Below are positions 1 to 15,100 of a stretch of DNA of 64,000 bases, in pieces. The stretch is taken from positions 50,463,639 through 50,527,638 of the forward strand of contig CM073595.1 in assembly GCA_037074705.1 (NCBI GenBank), given 5' to 3'. The notes under the pieces were generated by a model. That model did not search any database, was not told the DNA's origin, and saw only the letters and a list, made by a program, of their open reading frames with translations. How positions within the stretch are numbered: position 1 is the first letter of the stretch; every line of letters starts with the position of its first letter. The position numbers were made by a program, and so were the translations under genes. Origin of the DNA: Zhengitettix transpicula (taxonomy: Eukaryota; Arthropoda; Insecta; Orthoptera; Tetrigidae).

Positions 1-114
1 TACGCTATGAAATACTCTGGGCCGAGAACCACTCAGACGAAATCGCCAGCTAAGGAAATTCAATTACGATGTTGTATGAGATACATCTAAAGTGGGTACT
101 TTTTTGCTCTGCAG

Positions 115-3100
115 GCTGGATCATCAACTGAGGAGTACGTGAAGCAGCAGGAGAAGACAGTTTCTAGCAGCACCAGCAGCAGCATAAGCCAACAGTACAG
201 ATCCGTACAGTTGGACAATATCCCTCTTCCTACCACAGGCGGACACGTTACAGGTCTGTATACATCGCATCGTGAAATATCTACGCTATCACACACAGTC
301 AAGTCAGTTTCATACTTTGAAAACACCACCACATAAATAAGACGACATATTCTCTCCACGTTTCGTACAATAAATCGATATGACGTCTCGTGTAATATTG
401 TGATTCATTACTTCTTAGTAGTTAATATTAAACGAGAAACAAGGAAAATTTAGAAAAGAAAATATTAAGCAATAACAGATTCGCTCGAGTTTTGTCTTTG
501 AGCGATGCTTGGTAAACTACAAATAATTCTTTGAATTTCAAACACGAAAACATGCAATGGTTAATTAAAGTTTCGTCGTTCATATTTGGTTAAAACTTAC
601 AAACAAATGCAATGTTTAAACTTCTGTTACAAATGTTTCTCACGTTTAACAGGAACGCCCATAATTTATTCGCCTAATGACGGCTAACTTGAAACTGGAA
701 TGCAGAAATAATAACGTTAAAGTGTTTTCTTGTCCAGTTTTAATGAGAAATGTGTTATCTGAGAATTTTAATTAATGTAGGTGAGGGGGGGGAGAGAATG
801 AGAATTTGGCTGAGAGAGGAAGCACTGTGGTCTTCGGCTTCAGAAAGGAAGGAGAATCGTTTCACAACATAGGCATGAGAGTCCGCAGTCTTAAAGAAAA
901 TTACCTACTCGGTTCAGTCCAGCACCGTGTTCTGCGTCTCAGTGGTGATTCGACTTCAATGAGCGTTTAAAATCTTAATTCTCAATTCTTCCCGAGGGAC
1001 AATTTTTCGGGAAAAGGAATGACTCCACAACTAATTTAGTCTCTTCGCCCCTACCTTTGCGATGTAACGAGCTCTCTGTTACCCAACCAGGAGGACTACT
1101 TTGATTAGTCCGGTATGGTTTGCCTCAGTAGTTACAGTCACAGACACGCGACAACCGTTCCTGATATTGGGATTCACTGGAGGTTCACTTGCAAACTTAC
1201 CTTGCGAACAGTCTCGTCTCGAAGCTGGAAGACAAGTGTACTAATTTTCCCTGCCCTACCAATAGCCTATCACCTTTGACCTCACTGGTTTTGGGCGATC
1301 ATGCAGGTTTCGTTTTTCATGTATGGCTCTGTGATCCCAAACTGCATTACCAGTTTGTTTGGTCTGTGTGTTTGAGCTCTCAGTGCCATGAAGTTGTGCA
1401 AACCTCTCCTTTATTTAAGATTCATCAGGGTAATGTCAGTTATTAGGATATTAGAAATTGAAAGGATCACATCTGTACAAACTGTCGGTCTCTGAACGTC
1501 TCAAAACGTCTATCTCACCTTTCATAATATCATCTAAACAGTATTTCTCTCTACCCATCCTAGAATTCAAATACTTCATGTCCAAATCACATCATGAATC
1601 TCTAGACAAACATTATACTTGAATTAACCCAGCATATCAATTTAGTTTCAATTAATATCCTAGCTCTTGGGTCAGAATATGAAGATGATTACATTTTACG
1701 AACATGATAGGCGAGTCATTTTAGACCTGAAGCGGTAGACTAGTGAACTACACTTTATCTTGTCCGCACAGTGCTGTAGATCTTAGGTCTACACAAATAT
1801 GTAAGATTTTTTTATTTACTACAATGGGAAGAGACTGATTTCATGCCTGATCCTGAACCTGGAGAACCAATTGGGCACTGATCGTTTGGCCCCTAACCTT
1901 TTCACTCTGAGAGTCTAGGATAAGGTGGAAGTTGGCGTGATATGTCGGTCGTGGGTATGCCCAACCTGCGTCGAACCTGGAACTCGGCCACGTGGAACTC
2001 CGGCCACCAGGTCTCCTCGAGAACATTTTATTGTTAAAAAGAAATTGGAAAAGGCGTCTAAAAGTTTCTATTCTGAATTCTGGAAGGCGGCCGAGTCGCC
2101 CACGGCTTCCGCTCCTCCCTATATAGAGCTGCGAGCTTTTTCATATTTTGTGGGTTATAACTAGACTTGTACAAATACGCGCGCAGCTGGCCGCCGTATA
2201 TCAGGTCGCCTCACCTCCGGGTGGTTTCTACCCCGGGTCCTCTACCAGGGGCGGGGGCGGGGTGCGGGGCGAGGGGCGCTATTTTAGCCGCGGCGGTCAG
2301 TCAGTATGGAAGGCGCGGAGCGGGAGCTTGCTCGCTTCTATCGCGCCTTCTACAAGCGCCTGACGGCCAGCGAGGTCGATTGTGAGGAGCGACCCGTGTG
2401 CCAGTTGCCGTCGTCCGTCGACGTCGACGCCGACTGCATAACCTTCCTCGCCTGCTACACTGTGCACTCTCACAAAGGTCCTTACCGGACGCCCACACCC
2501 ACAGTGCCTCCCGAAGACGCGGCAGGACCACTCACTCAGCTTCTCTTTTGCAGCCGAGATCAAGATGCCTAGCGGAAAGGTGGACAAGCCCGTCATCCAG
2601 GACAACCGCGACGGCACCGTCAGCATCAAGTACGAGCCCAGGGAAGAAGGCCTGCACGAACTCTACGTCAAGTACAACGGGGAGCACGTCCAAGGTAAAT
2701 GCGCGTGGTGAAGTTGCAACCTGCGGGGTCCGCCGGTGGAAACGCGTGTGCGAGAATCCCGTTGTTCAGATTACACGTTATCTGAGAGAGTGATGCTGGA
2801 ATTGTATAGGGCTACAAATATAAACCAAATACGGAACTGATAGAAGTTGCTAAAGAGAAGAAACCCATTTTTTGATATCTATAATAAAACTTTTCTCATC
2901 TGCGGCGCACAGAATGGACAGACTCTGTATCGTCGTACCGACGTCGACTTCGAATTTCTGCTGAGCTCCAGAAATACCGGTCATATCTGCTTTTGCACTA
3001 AATGTGAAAGAGTAACAAAGTTTTCTTCTACCGTTCCTGTTTTTTACTGTTCACTCTAACATTTTATCCACTAATTGTCAATGTTCGCTCACATCTCATA

Positions 3101-6100
3101 TTATTTGTGCGTTCCTTTACAGTTTACACTTTCTCGGTCGAAGTGAAACTCTGTGACGATATTCTTATTCAGTGTACGCCGTTGTCATTAAATCTCGGAT
3201 AAAATTTAGATTACTCCATGGTTGGCGTACCTTTATTTTCATTTCCGGGGGTGGATTTTCATTTCCACATCAATTCCATTGCTTTCGTTTTGTTAGCTCC
3301 AACTTTCAAAATGTTTGTTTCCAATAGACCTATCCAATTTGTTATTACTTGTTTCCATATGTTCCGGATTTTTGGTTAAGAAAATTGTTCTCACAATATT
3401 TTTTTGTTTATTTTATTCCTCTCTGTTTAGTGTGAAGCCTTTCTACTTGGTTTCACATGTTTTTGGGATAGATATATTGATAAAGTCTTCTGAAACATAT
3501 CTCGAGGAGTTATGAAATCATATTCTGAATATATTAATATTTGGCTAATTCTAAGTTATATAGCCGTATATTTTACAATTTATTATTGTTAGGCCTTTAT
3601 GTCGTGCAAGTGTAAAAAATTAAGGAAGATTGAGGCTTTAAGGATCCACTTCTAACAGATCTTGACAAAAAAAATATGCTGCTGATATTAAATTTATGTT
3701 GCATATCTCTTTTGTTGTAAAAGGGCTAGACAATGGAACTCACATTTTCTTGTTTAAATCATCGTACCCATTCGATAATGTATCCAAAATTAAAGATGAA
3801 GATAGATGTAGAACACTAGCAGATAGGTAAAATATACAAACTTTTCAGAATATAACGTAGGTAGAGTGGAACGAAAGATACACTTATATTGATTCAATAT
3901 ATTTGTTTTTTATACCATTAATAATGACCTCAAATTATCTATGAAAATTGGCATTCAAGATCATCTTCAAAACTCAGATTCACTGAATATTTGTTTACAT
4001 CTGTGTGTGATATATTAGTAATTCTCTGTTCTTATAGTCTTATAGTAACCAAAACTGTATTTTAAAATTACATTGTGCTGCAAACATCTTGCCGGATTTA
4101 TTAAAATCAGACTTATGTTCCTCACACACAATTCCTGGAATAGTTCAATTTCATTATTGGGAGTCATTTATTGCAAAGCTTAACTCGGACAACATTGTTT
4201 TAATTAAAGTCAGTTTGTTGTTGCTTTGGTTACCTTCTTTCAATTCTTGTTTACTTTTATAAATAAATGTTAAAAGAATGCATTTACATTCCTGGATATC
4301 AAATTTGTTATAAAATTAATAGAAATTATAATCACTTATATTTAACTTATCATTAATTCGTATTTCTGTGACAGATGGAATGTTAATTGTTATTTCACCA
4401 GTGCCTTTTTCAGATCTCTATAAAAGAATGCAATAATTTCATTTAATCATTCTTTTCCAGTTAATCTTCCCCCTTTTCCCTTTCCTGCCACAGCCTGAAT
4501 TGCCTTCAAAGTCTCGCTGTGGACTTTTACAGATGATGAATCTACGCAACAGTGTCATTCATCTGCCCCCCCACTAATGTATTCCAACAGAGAACATAGC
4601 TTCAAATGCAATGAAATAAGTACATATATTAAATATATTTTTTTGACACTGTAGTTTTGTCAGTTTCTTCATTTCATCTAAAGATAGTTTATTAATTCAA
4701 AATTCAGTACCTACAGTTTCATATTTTCTATTCGTGTCACTAAGTTTGTATGAATACTTGATACAGTTTTTACGTATTTACTGATCAAAATATATTTTTT
4801 AAAACAGAAACTAGTTCTCAGTATTTTTACTTAGCAAAAAAAAACCATTCTTTTGCCAGTTTTTATACTTGTAAGGTGCATAGTATGGAATTTTATTAAC
4901 TCATTCCACTGATCTCAAATGTGGGTATATGTGTCCACAGTTATAGTAAATTGTTTAACAGATCATGGATTATTATCCAGGTACCTTTATTATTTTTTAC
5001 AGTGTTTCAATAGGCAATCGATACTTCATGTTCAGGAAAAATATTCAGACAATGCAAATGGAGAAATTTATCAAAATACCATAAGTAAATACTGGTTTGT
5101 AACAAAAGATTTTTGAATCAGTCTTAAATTGTATATAAAAAGTAGTAGTCATGTGTTCCATGTGTTAATGCACATGTGAGACACTTCAATTAACCATTTA
5201 AGAGAGAAATTTATAATCAGTTCAGTGTGAATTTTTATAAACAATTGAACAATGGAAATGCCTTATGTTTAGTGGCATAGATGTATAATACATTATTATA
5301 CAGATAGCAAGACAGATAGCAAGGCTAGTGGGGGGAAAAGGGCATTCTTGGGTCAAATGCTCATCTCATACAAGTAATATCTGGAGTTATTTTAAGTAAA
5401 GTCAACTAAATATTTCATACTCTTCATTGGAATATTAATATTTGCATATATGTGTTTTAGTTTTTTTAAATTTTATGTTTTAATGGGAATTTGATTAGCT
5501 TTAATTATTTTTTTAAAATATGAAACTAATTTTCTTTAAAAATATCATAACTTTACAAGAATAAATTTGATAATGAATTTTAATTATTGCTAATATTTTA
5601 CAATTTAGTTGTAAAAGCATTTTATAAAGACTGTTTGACTTTTATGCTATACATTTAATCATATATAAATATGATTTACCTTGTTTAAAGTGAATAAATA
5701 TTTAAAGCATATATTTCATTCTGCAGGATCACCTTTCAAATTCCACGTTGATTCAACCAGCAGTGGCTATGTGACGGCATATGGTCCTGGTTTAACCCAT
5801 GGTGTTTGTGGTGAACCTTCAAATTTCACTATATCCACAAAAGGTGCTGGGGCAGGTGAGAGAAATATATAATTAAATCTTCACAGAAAATGTTTTAAAT
5901 TACTAATAGTAAATGAATTCTTACAAATGTTACTAACAGAAAATAATATCCCAAGGATTTAGCAATAGTTTGTTGAATTATGATAAATTATTACCTGATT
6001 GTAAACTAGAAATATTCTGAGTATGCTTATTTGTGTGGAGTCATAAGCAATTTTACTGTACTGGCTTATTAAATTAATTGTGTTAGTACCTGAATTTACA

Positions 6101-9100
6101 ATATTGTGAATTTTTACATAGAAATTTCCAATGTCACACAAACAAATGAGATAATTTATAATAATTTGTAAACCAAGATTTCTTACCCTAATGCCTATAA
6201 AATTTTCTGAGTTTATAATTTCTATTAGAATGTAAACAATGCTTAATAGCACCAATATACCTCCAAGATTTCTCTTCATTAGGTTCATAATATTAATATA
6301 TATCTATAATGTTATTTCACTTTCAGGAGGTTTATCACTGGCTGTGGAAGGGCCAAGTAAAGCAGCAATAAGTTGTCATGACAATAAAGATGGTACTGTG
6401 TCTGTGTCATATTTACCAACTGCACCAGGAGAGTACAAAATATCAGTGAAGTTTGGAGACAAGCATATAAAAGGCAGTCCATACAATGCTAAAATTACAG
6501 GTACTGCTAATGTTTTATAGAATCCAGATCATTATTTGATTAATTACAAAGATAGATAAGTAAGAGACCATGGCTTAAATGAATATTAAATTTTGAATCC
6601 AATACTGAAAATAACAGGAATTTTGAAGTAGTCATCCTCCTGTCGACATAACTGTTCCATTTGACTACAGCTGTCTAGCTTGCATTCAAGTAGAATGAAG
6701 TAAAATATGCTTGTACATAACAAATCAAAAGAAATAAAACTATCACTCATTATTGGTGTTTAATTCTTATTGCAATTTCTACTGTTTATTGAAATGTATA
6801 AATAATTAGTACTACTTTCTTAAAAACCTACTTGGTATCAATTGTTCACATTGTTAAGCAGTAATATCTTGTTTATAAACAAGAATTTGTACAAAAGTAA
6901 CAAATTTTTGTTCAGCTATTCCTCCTATTTGATCAATGAAAATAATAATATAGCACTTTCCAAAAAAATTAATTTATTTCAGGGTAATATAAACAGCATG
7001 GTATTCAAATAATATCTGCACAATTCATTCCTTGTTTCACATTCTTGAAGCCATATGCTGTCGAGTAGAAACTGCTGGTTGCTTGATAGTGTATAAAGTG
7101 TGCTGCAACTGTGATTCTCCCAATACAAAATGACCAAATTCAAATGCTTTTTTTTTAGATATTTTTCTTCTAGATATATTTCTTCAAATATAGGTCTGAA
7201 AAATGTGGAGAAATTTCTAAATTAGTTGTGTGCGGAAAATATAAGAACAATTGAATACCCTGAAATTGTGTCAATTAAAATGATAAAATAGGAAAACACT
7301 TTTACAAGTAATTATTATTGTTGTTAACAAATTCTTTGTTCACAAAATAACCCTTATATTACATGACAGTTAATATACTCTATTTGTTGGAAATTGGTTA
7401 GTAAAATTTGTTTCTATCTTGGACTTGTTTGCTACTTATACACTTTTGAAATAAAAAATTGACACAGCCAATGATTACATATTACATATACACTCTTGGA
7501 ACTCAAATTAAAAAGAATGGAGTTTCTCAAAATGTTGGAATTCTGACCTAGTAAAATGTGACCATTTAATTGCATAAAATTTTAACAAATTTTTATAATA
7601 TTATGTTCTTATTGGTCATGTGTTTAATTTGTCAAAATAGACACCAAACACACACAGAATTCAAATTTTCAGATGTGATTTTACTCATCCTTCAGTAGAT
7701 AGATGGTACATTACTTCTCCTTGTTAGCTTAATAGTGTTATAGTGTTACAGTCTATAGAAGCATATAATCTATCTCCTGAAAGATAAGTAATAACTAACC
7801 TGAAATTTTCAATTCAGTGCTCTTTGTGTCATAGAGTAGTCAGTCTTTCAAGCTAAGGTAAGCCATGTTTCATACTTCTTGCTCTACATCCTATTGACAT
7901 CATTTTCTTGACTGATACATAATAAAATATTAAAATATTGTGTTGCAGGAGAAGGACGAAAGAGAAATCAGATTTCAGTGGGATCCTGCAGTGAGGTTTC
8001 TTTCCCAGGAAAAGTTTCAGATGCAGATATTCGCTCATTGAATGCTTCTATACAAGCACCCAGTGGTTTAGAGGAACCGTGTTTCTTGAAGAGGCTTCCA
8101 AATGACAATATTGGTAAGTGAAAATATTTTCAAATACCAACATTTGTGAGGTAATCAATAAACAAAATGCAGAAGTTATATCTGATAGTATTTTAGCATG
8201 CATAAAATTATTTTAATAATAAATTACTTTATTCTTATTGTTATTCATTTTTCTTATTCTGAGAATTTTTTATTAAGAAGTGTGTACATATGTTTTCAGG
8301 AATATCTTTCACTCCAAGAGAAGTTGGAGAACATATGGTCTCAGTAAAGAGGATTGGAAAGCACATAGCCAACTCTCCATTTAAGATAAATGTTGGAGAA
8401 CGTGAAGTGGGTGATGCCAAGAAGGTTAAAGTTACTGGAGATGCATTAAAAGAAGGCCAAACTCATGTTGACAATACATTTACTGTAGATACACGAAGTG
8501 CTGGTAATATATTTAACAGACTCTTTCTTTCACTTTACTTTTACTTTAATTAAGTATATAAAGAAAGGAAAGGCATGACTTTGCCTTTGTATCACACAGA
8601 ATTTGGAATTCAAATTTTTGTAAATGTTGTACTCCTTATTCAGGAGTTAGATAGTACTCCAGTTACCTGACTACATAGTATTTTACATATATAATAAAGA
8701 TTATCAGATAGTAAGATAAAGTCAAATAATCCATTTGGATAAGAAAGAAAGAGAATATGGCCTCCATAAGTGTTAACTATGAGGTTAAAACTTAAGTAGA
8801 AATTTTTCAAATCAGTTAGCATCGAGTTAGTCATTGCTATCTGGCTACCAATGTGTCAGGAGAGGAACCTTATGGAAATCTGCTTTCACCAATATTGAAA
8901 AACACTGATATCTATTGACAGACTGGAATCTCTCTTTTTGGGAAACCTTGTCCTGTTTATGCTTTTCTACATATCACACTTTTTTAAAATTTACAATTAT
9001 TTATTCCAGATATATATTGCTTCATTTTTTCTTTTCCTCCTAAAATTAAATCTTTAATCGTAGCTGATAAAGCCATTTTATTTACTGGGAGCAACAAAAA

Positions 9101-12100
9101 ATGTTATGGACATATTTTTCTGTCAGAACTTGAACATTCTCATTCACTACTAGTCCCTTAACTTCTCTGTTAATAACAATTGGAAGCACTTTTTTATTCC
9201 TAAACTACTCTAAGTCACAGTCAAGAATCCAATCTGACCATAGCTTTCTCTTAGTGGAATGAAGAAGCTGTTCCCATCCCATTTTATACAAGATCTAGAA
9301 GCAATTTGTTATGAAAAGATTTTTCTTTCAAAGTTTTAGCTTATTTAATGTATTTTTCTTCTATAAAAATTATTTTCATTCTATTTTCCACATAACCCAC
9401 TCTGTAAGGAAACAAACGTTGTCAGTGTTATATACCAAAAAACTAATATTGACTTTGTAAAACCTAAATAATTAAATTGTCAGTTAATCACAGAATCTGA
9501 ATTTCTCAAGAATTAAATAATCCTTATATTGTTGCATGATGTTGTAGCCACTGTAAGATAAGTAAATTAAAACATGTTTTTCATATTTTAAATTTATATG
9601 ATTGTAGTGACAATCCAAGGCAACATTCTCACTTATTTATAATTTCTTCTGTTTTGTAGGATATGGTGGCCTTTCACTATCCATTGAGGGTCCAAGTAAA
9701 GCAGAAATTCAGTGCAAAGACAATGAAGATGGGACGCTGAACATTTCATACAAACCCACTGAGCCTGGATACTACATTGTGAATCTCAAGTTTGCTGATC
9801 ATCATGTTGATGGTTCCCCATTCACCGTCAAGGTACAATTTTTTTTACATGTCTCATAATAATAAATTAACAAATTTTGTAATATTCATTTCATACTGTT
9901 CATAAACAATTACGATATTTATTCGAATGTTATTGAAGAATGGATGCATGTATTGTTTAAATAATCATAAAAACTTATCTATGGCCCATCAATTTTTATT
10001 AAGCAAATTTATTTACACCACATTATGCTTTTGATATGTATACAAAATGAACATAAAATTGTTAAACTATTCTCATGGGTCATATATACTAGACCCTCCA
10101 ATAACAACAAATGAGTTTTACCAGCAAATCGCTTTGGTGGTTGATAGACAACAGAATGAGAAAGCAATTACTTTTCTAGGGTCACATATCCTCTATTCTC
10201 AGTAACTTGGCAACACAACAGGTATTTTTGTTCTTTGACTGACCACATGCATGATTCTATCAACTTTTTATGGCCTGCATTATTCGACGTTTATATCACA
10301 CCATGGGAAGGGTAATGTACTTATTGTTTTTCTGCCCATATACTTAGATCAATTGTCATCAAAACTAGCTAAGGGACAATCTATATAAATTCTCCTAACA
10401 TTGGAGAAATGTTTCTACAGGCTCTGAATCATAGGCAAACCAACACTACAAATCTCAGACTCTGACCTAACTTTCAAAAGACAATTGGAATTATAACCGG
10501 ATTTTACAATGGAATTTGGTTCAAAATAAAGTGTTCTGCATGAAGTAGTGATCCATTCATAGGTTTATAATACCTAATGCTCTGCTATTTTAACCCATTT
10601 GTCCCCAAGAAATTCATTACAAATAAAAATGAATGTTAAAGATTTATATGCTTTGCCTACCAAATTTTAATTGTAAAATCTTGAGTTATTTTGATTTTTG
10701 TTTAAAGGTAAGTGGTGAGGGTACAAATCGCCAGAGAGAGAAAATCCAACGCCAGAGAGAAGCTGTTCCCATTACAGAAGTTGGTAGTGAATGCAAACTC
10801 ACATTCAAAATGCCAGGTTAGTAATTCATATTATTTTATGTATGGATGTTTCTGTGAACTTGAATTGTTCTATGCATATCCTATTGAATGGCTAATTGTG
10901 CCAAGTTCACATTAACTGTATTTTAAGTGTTATCTGCTTTGAACAAAAGCTTAGTACTAATATTTTATAGTTTGATAAGTTTTGAAGATGTTCATTTCAT
11001 TATACTAACCATTTTAATATTCCAGGAATAACATCATTCGACCTTGCTGCTACTGTCACATCTCCTGGTGGAATAACAGAAGATGCTGAAATTAATGAAG
11101 TCGAAGATGGCCTGTATGCAGTCCACTTTGTTCCTAAAGAACTTGGTGTCCATACTGTATCAGTCAAATACAAGGAAATGCACATTCCTGGTTAGTATAG
11201 GATCCACATAAGAAAACTGATGCAGCTTTCATTTAAACTCATCCTTTATGTTCATTCAGTGAAAGTTTTATTTAGTATAAAATATACAAACAGCATTAGA
11301 CATTTTTTCCAATACATAATTTCTCACAAACAATTTTTTCTAGGTCATTATGACTTCAGGAAACTGATCACATACTGCCATACACTTAATTCATTCATGT
11401 CATAAAACTAACCTGTATATGTGAAATGATTATTTGTGTTGCATTTTATATATTCCAAATAACAGAACAAAAAATCATGCATTGGATTTTTTGGTTTATT
11501 GATTATTGAACAATCTTTCCTACTCTACATTCACAAGAAATTTAGTATAATTTTAAATTAATTTATGTGCAACTTATGCATGAGAAAATTATCTATTTTA
11601 CTGAAGTAACACATTTCTTTTATGAAATCATGACTTCTTGTATGAAAAAACCAAAGACTACAGCCTCTGTAGTCCATAGGCAACATTAATACATATTATG
11701 GTGATAAAATGCTTTGGTAACATATTTCAGTGGTATACAAATATATAATGAAATGTGTTTTTATGCTCATAGTACTTTCTCCACCTTACCATAGGATGAA
11801 TAAAACTGTTTTACTCAAACTATTCCATATAACTTATTTCACTTTTGTGACATTAAATAAATATTGTACATGAAACTGAAAGTAAATGCTAATAGAAAAA
11901 ATATCTATGGCGAAATATATCTGACAATAAATCTTGTGATTTCCTTCACCTTCTGTGAAAAATGTTAACAGAAATCTGTAACGGTTGAAAATAAATTTAC
12001 TTCCTTAAATAATAATTTTAACTTTAGATGGTTGTTTTATTATATAATTATTATAAAGAATCTTTAAATTATTCAAAGATTAAAAATGCAAATTTTTTCT

Positions 12101-15100
12101 ATCATTTTTCTCTGGAATGTATTATCAAAACAATTTGCTTCTATATCTGTAAGCATATTCATTATTAACATTTTCTTATTCATTAGCTAATTTATTTCTG
12201 CCATTTATTTTTGCATTGTCTTCCATTATTAAGTAGTAGGTAATCATATGTTACACACAGTTATAGGATAATTAAATATGATGATAATGAAATAACTGCC
12301 TGATAAGCTAATACTATTTGATTGATTATAAACATTTATGTGTATTGATATACTGTGTATTTTTTCAGGTTCACCTTTCCAGTTCACGGTCGGTCCTTTG
12401 AAGGATGGGGGTGCTCATAGAGTTCATGCAGGTGGACCAGGTTTAGAGAGAGGGGAGCAGGGACAGCCATGTGAATTCAATGTGTGGACACGAGAGGCAG
12501 GAGCAGGTTCCCTGGCAATTTCAGTGGAAGGACCTAGCAAAGCTGAGATTGACTTCAAGGATAGAAAGGATGGTTCCTGCTATGTTAGCTATGTTGTTAC
12601 AGAGCCAGGTAATTTACATTTTTTTAATATAAATATTTTATTATATTTATCACAAAACATCTAACAGGAGAATTATGAGTGTAATATTTATTTACAAGAA
12701 AGATAGAGCAAAGAACTTAAGAGACAGCTGTATCCTTTCCCTATTTGGGAACAAATAGCTAACTTCTCAGAAATTCTGTCTGGCATTAGTAGTGTTTTCA
12801 AAGGTTATAATTAAAATGTGAGTTCAATGAATGGAATGAAAATAAACTATGCACCATTAGGTGGACAAAATGTTACTGTATACAGGTCTGCCAGTGTGTA
12901 TCAAATGGAAAATGTTTGCGAGTTTTCTTTTTCTGTCTCATGGTGTGATGTAAGGTGTGAAACTGGAAAGTTTTATATTTAACTAGCTGTATGAATCTCA
13001 TAACTTGCTCTCTGAGAGATGGTATAAAAAGCTACCACCTCCACACAGTTTGCGGTGCTTGGCAAGTGGCCAAGTAGTCCCACACGTTTCGCCATGTGCA
13101 GTCTTGTCGAAAAGTTGTGGAGGTGCCAAGAATAATTATCTTGCTTCTAAATTTGCACGGATGAGGCAAAGCAAGGATTTGTGGAGAAAGAGCAGTCTTC
13201 TGTGGAAGTGCAATGGGGGAGTACAATAAGGCCGAGCCTTTTCGTACTTACAAAGTGTGTCAAGAAATAAAATTGGATCAACCTCAGCCTCAAGGTAGAG
13301 TACTACACTTCTTGAGGAATGATGTTCTTTTCTTCTCTTTAAGGTATAAAAAAGATACAAGATTCATTACTTTTATAATGTTTAATGTCACAAGGAATTT
13401 TGACAGTGAATTGCTGTTAACTACTATATAGATAAATTTGTTTGAAGGCAGTTTGATAGTGAGCAACAAGTAAGTACAAGTTTTAAGGTCAAGTGTATTT
13501 GATGTGAAACAAAAGTGAATGGTGTATTTGGATTAAAAAGTTTTATATATTTGGAAATTATCATTATAATTATACTAACAATAAAGGTTCTACAGTTTTC
13601 CTTTTTAAATATATGGTGTGAATAAACATGCTTAATGGTTGAGTTAAAAGAGTCTGAAGCATACATACACATTAGATATTTTTATTAGGTTGAAAGAGTA
13701 GTCATAAAAACACTTTTACAGTGCATGGTGAACAAAGTTTTTTGATAATTTCACAGAATAATACTATTTTTGCAGGTGAATATCGTGTTGGAATCAAATT
13801 CAATGACCAGCATATACCAGACTCTCCCTACAAACTTTTCATTTCCCCTGCTATGGGAGATGCGCACAAACTTGAAGTTTTCCAGTTCCCAAGTTCAGCA
13901 GTTCCTGATAAACCAACAGCCTTCCTAGTTAGAAAGAATGGTGCCAAAGGAGAACTCGATGCAAAGGTGTGTTTTTCTATTTATGTTACTGATGCAATTT
14001 TTCAATGTATATTAAAAAGTTATTAGTTATTATGATAGTTCAGTTCATAACCATATATACACTATATACAATGTTTCTGTTCCTCATCCAAGACTGTAGG
14101 AGATTATGGTACATATTGTTAGTAAAAGTGCTAATGGTCTAAAACTGCCTTTGAACACTTGACAGTATGTTTTATGTGTGTGCTCATTTGTGTTGTTTTT
14201 CATACAATTTGAATGCTGATGAATTACATGTTTCTGTTCTGATTATATTTATTGCCTTCTGTAATTCACAATAGTGTGTAATTTATTAAATCATTGAAAT
14301 GTTTCATTTCATGTAAGTATTTAAAGTTTTTGAGAAAAATAATTTCAAACTGTGGTTATACAGATTGTGGCCCCATCTGGAACCGAAGATGACTGCTTCA
14401 TCCAATCAATAGATTCTGAAACATATTCAGTGCGTTTCATGGCACGTGAAAATGGAATACATAATATTCATTGCAAGTTTAATGGTGTTCACATCCCTGG
14501 ATCGCCATTCCGTATCAAGATTGGAAAAGAGGATGCTGATCCAGCTGTTGTTCATGCAGCTGGAAATGGCCTGGGTGAAGTAAAAACTGGTTAGTGGATC
14601 CACCATTACATTTAATTTTCTTGATGTTTATTATGTAAATTTAAAGGGTTTAAATTGAAAACGTATAACAAAACTTTGAACCGCTTAGATAGCACACCTT
14701 TAAATGTTATATTAATAGTCTGGATAAAATCAGTAATACTTTCTGTCATCAACTTGGCTAAAGCATATACCATAGGCCTTTCTCTGTTATTTATCCCAAC
14801 ACAAGTAAAAAACTGAAATTTATTGTCTTACAGATTAAATTGTTTTTGTTTGCCTTTCAGCTTCTTCATGCATTGTTCTTCATTTACTTATAATCTATTA
14901 AACACATATATCTGCTTTGTTTAACAAAATACAATTATAAAGCATTTAATTCCAAACACAATCAGTAAAATAACTCTACATATTTGTTTTATTTTATTCT
15001 TCTTTTTACCTTCCTATTTAAATAAATTAGATAATTATAAAAGGGCTGTTCTATTTTTAATTCATCATTTTAGCTTTCACTATAATTTTTTTGAATTAAT

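Noticed and set aside
1925..2164. GC-rich open frame in the filamin intron, with a GGTTCGACGC B-box-like string on -
   Set aside because: No tRNA fold or A box, no domain, and no splice phase tying it to filamin.
5959..6288. 109-codon - strand frame inside filamin
   Set aside because: Low-complexity Ile/Asn-rich translation of AT-rich intron.
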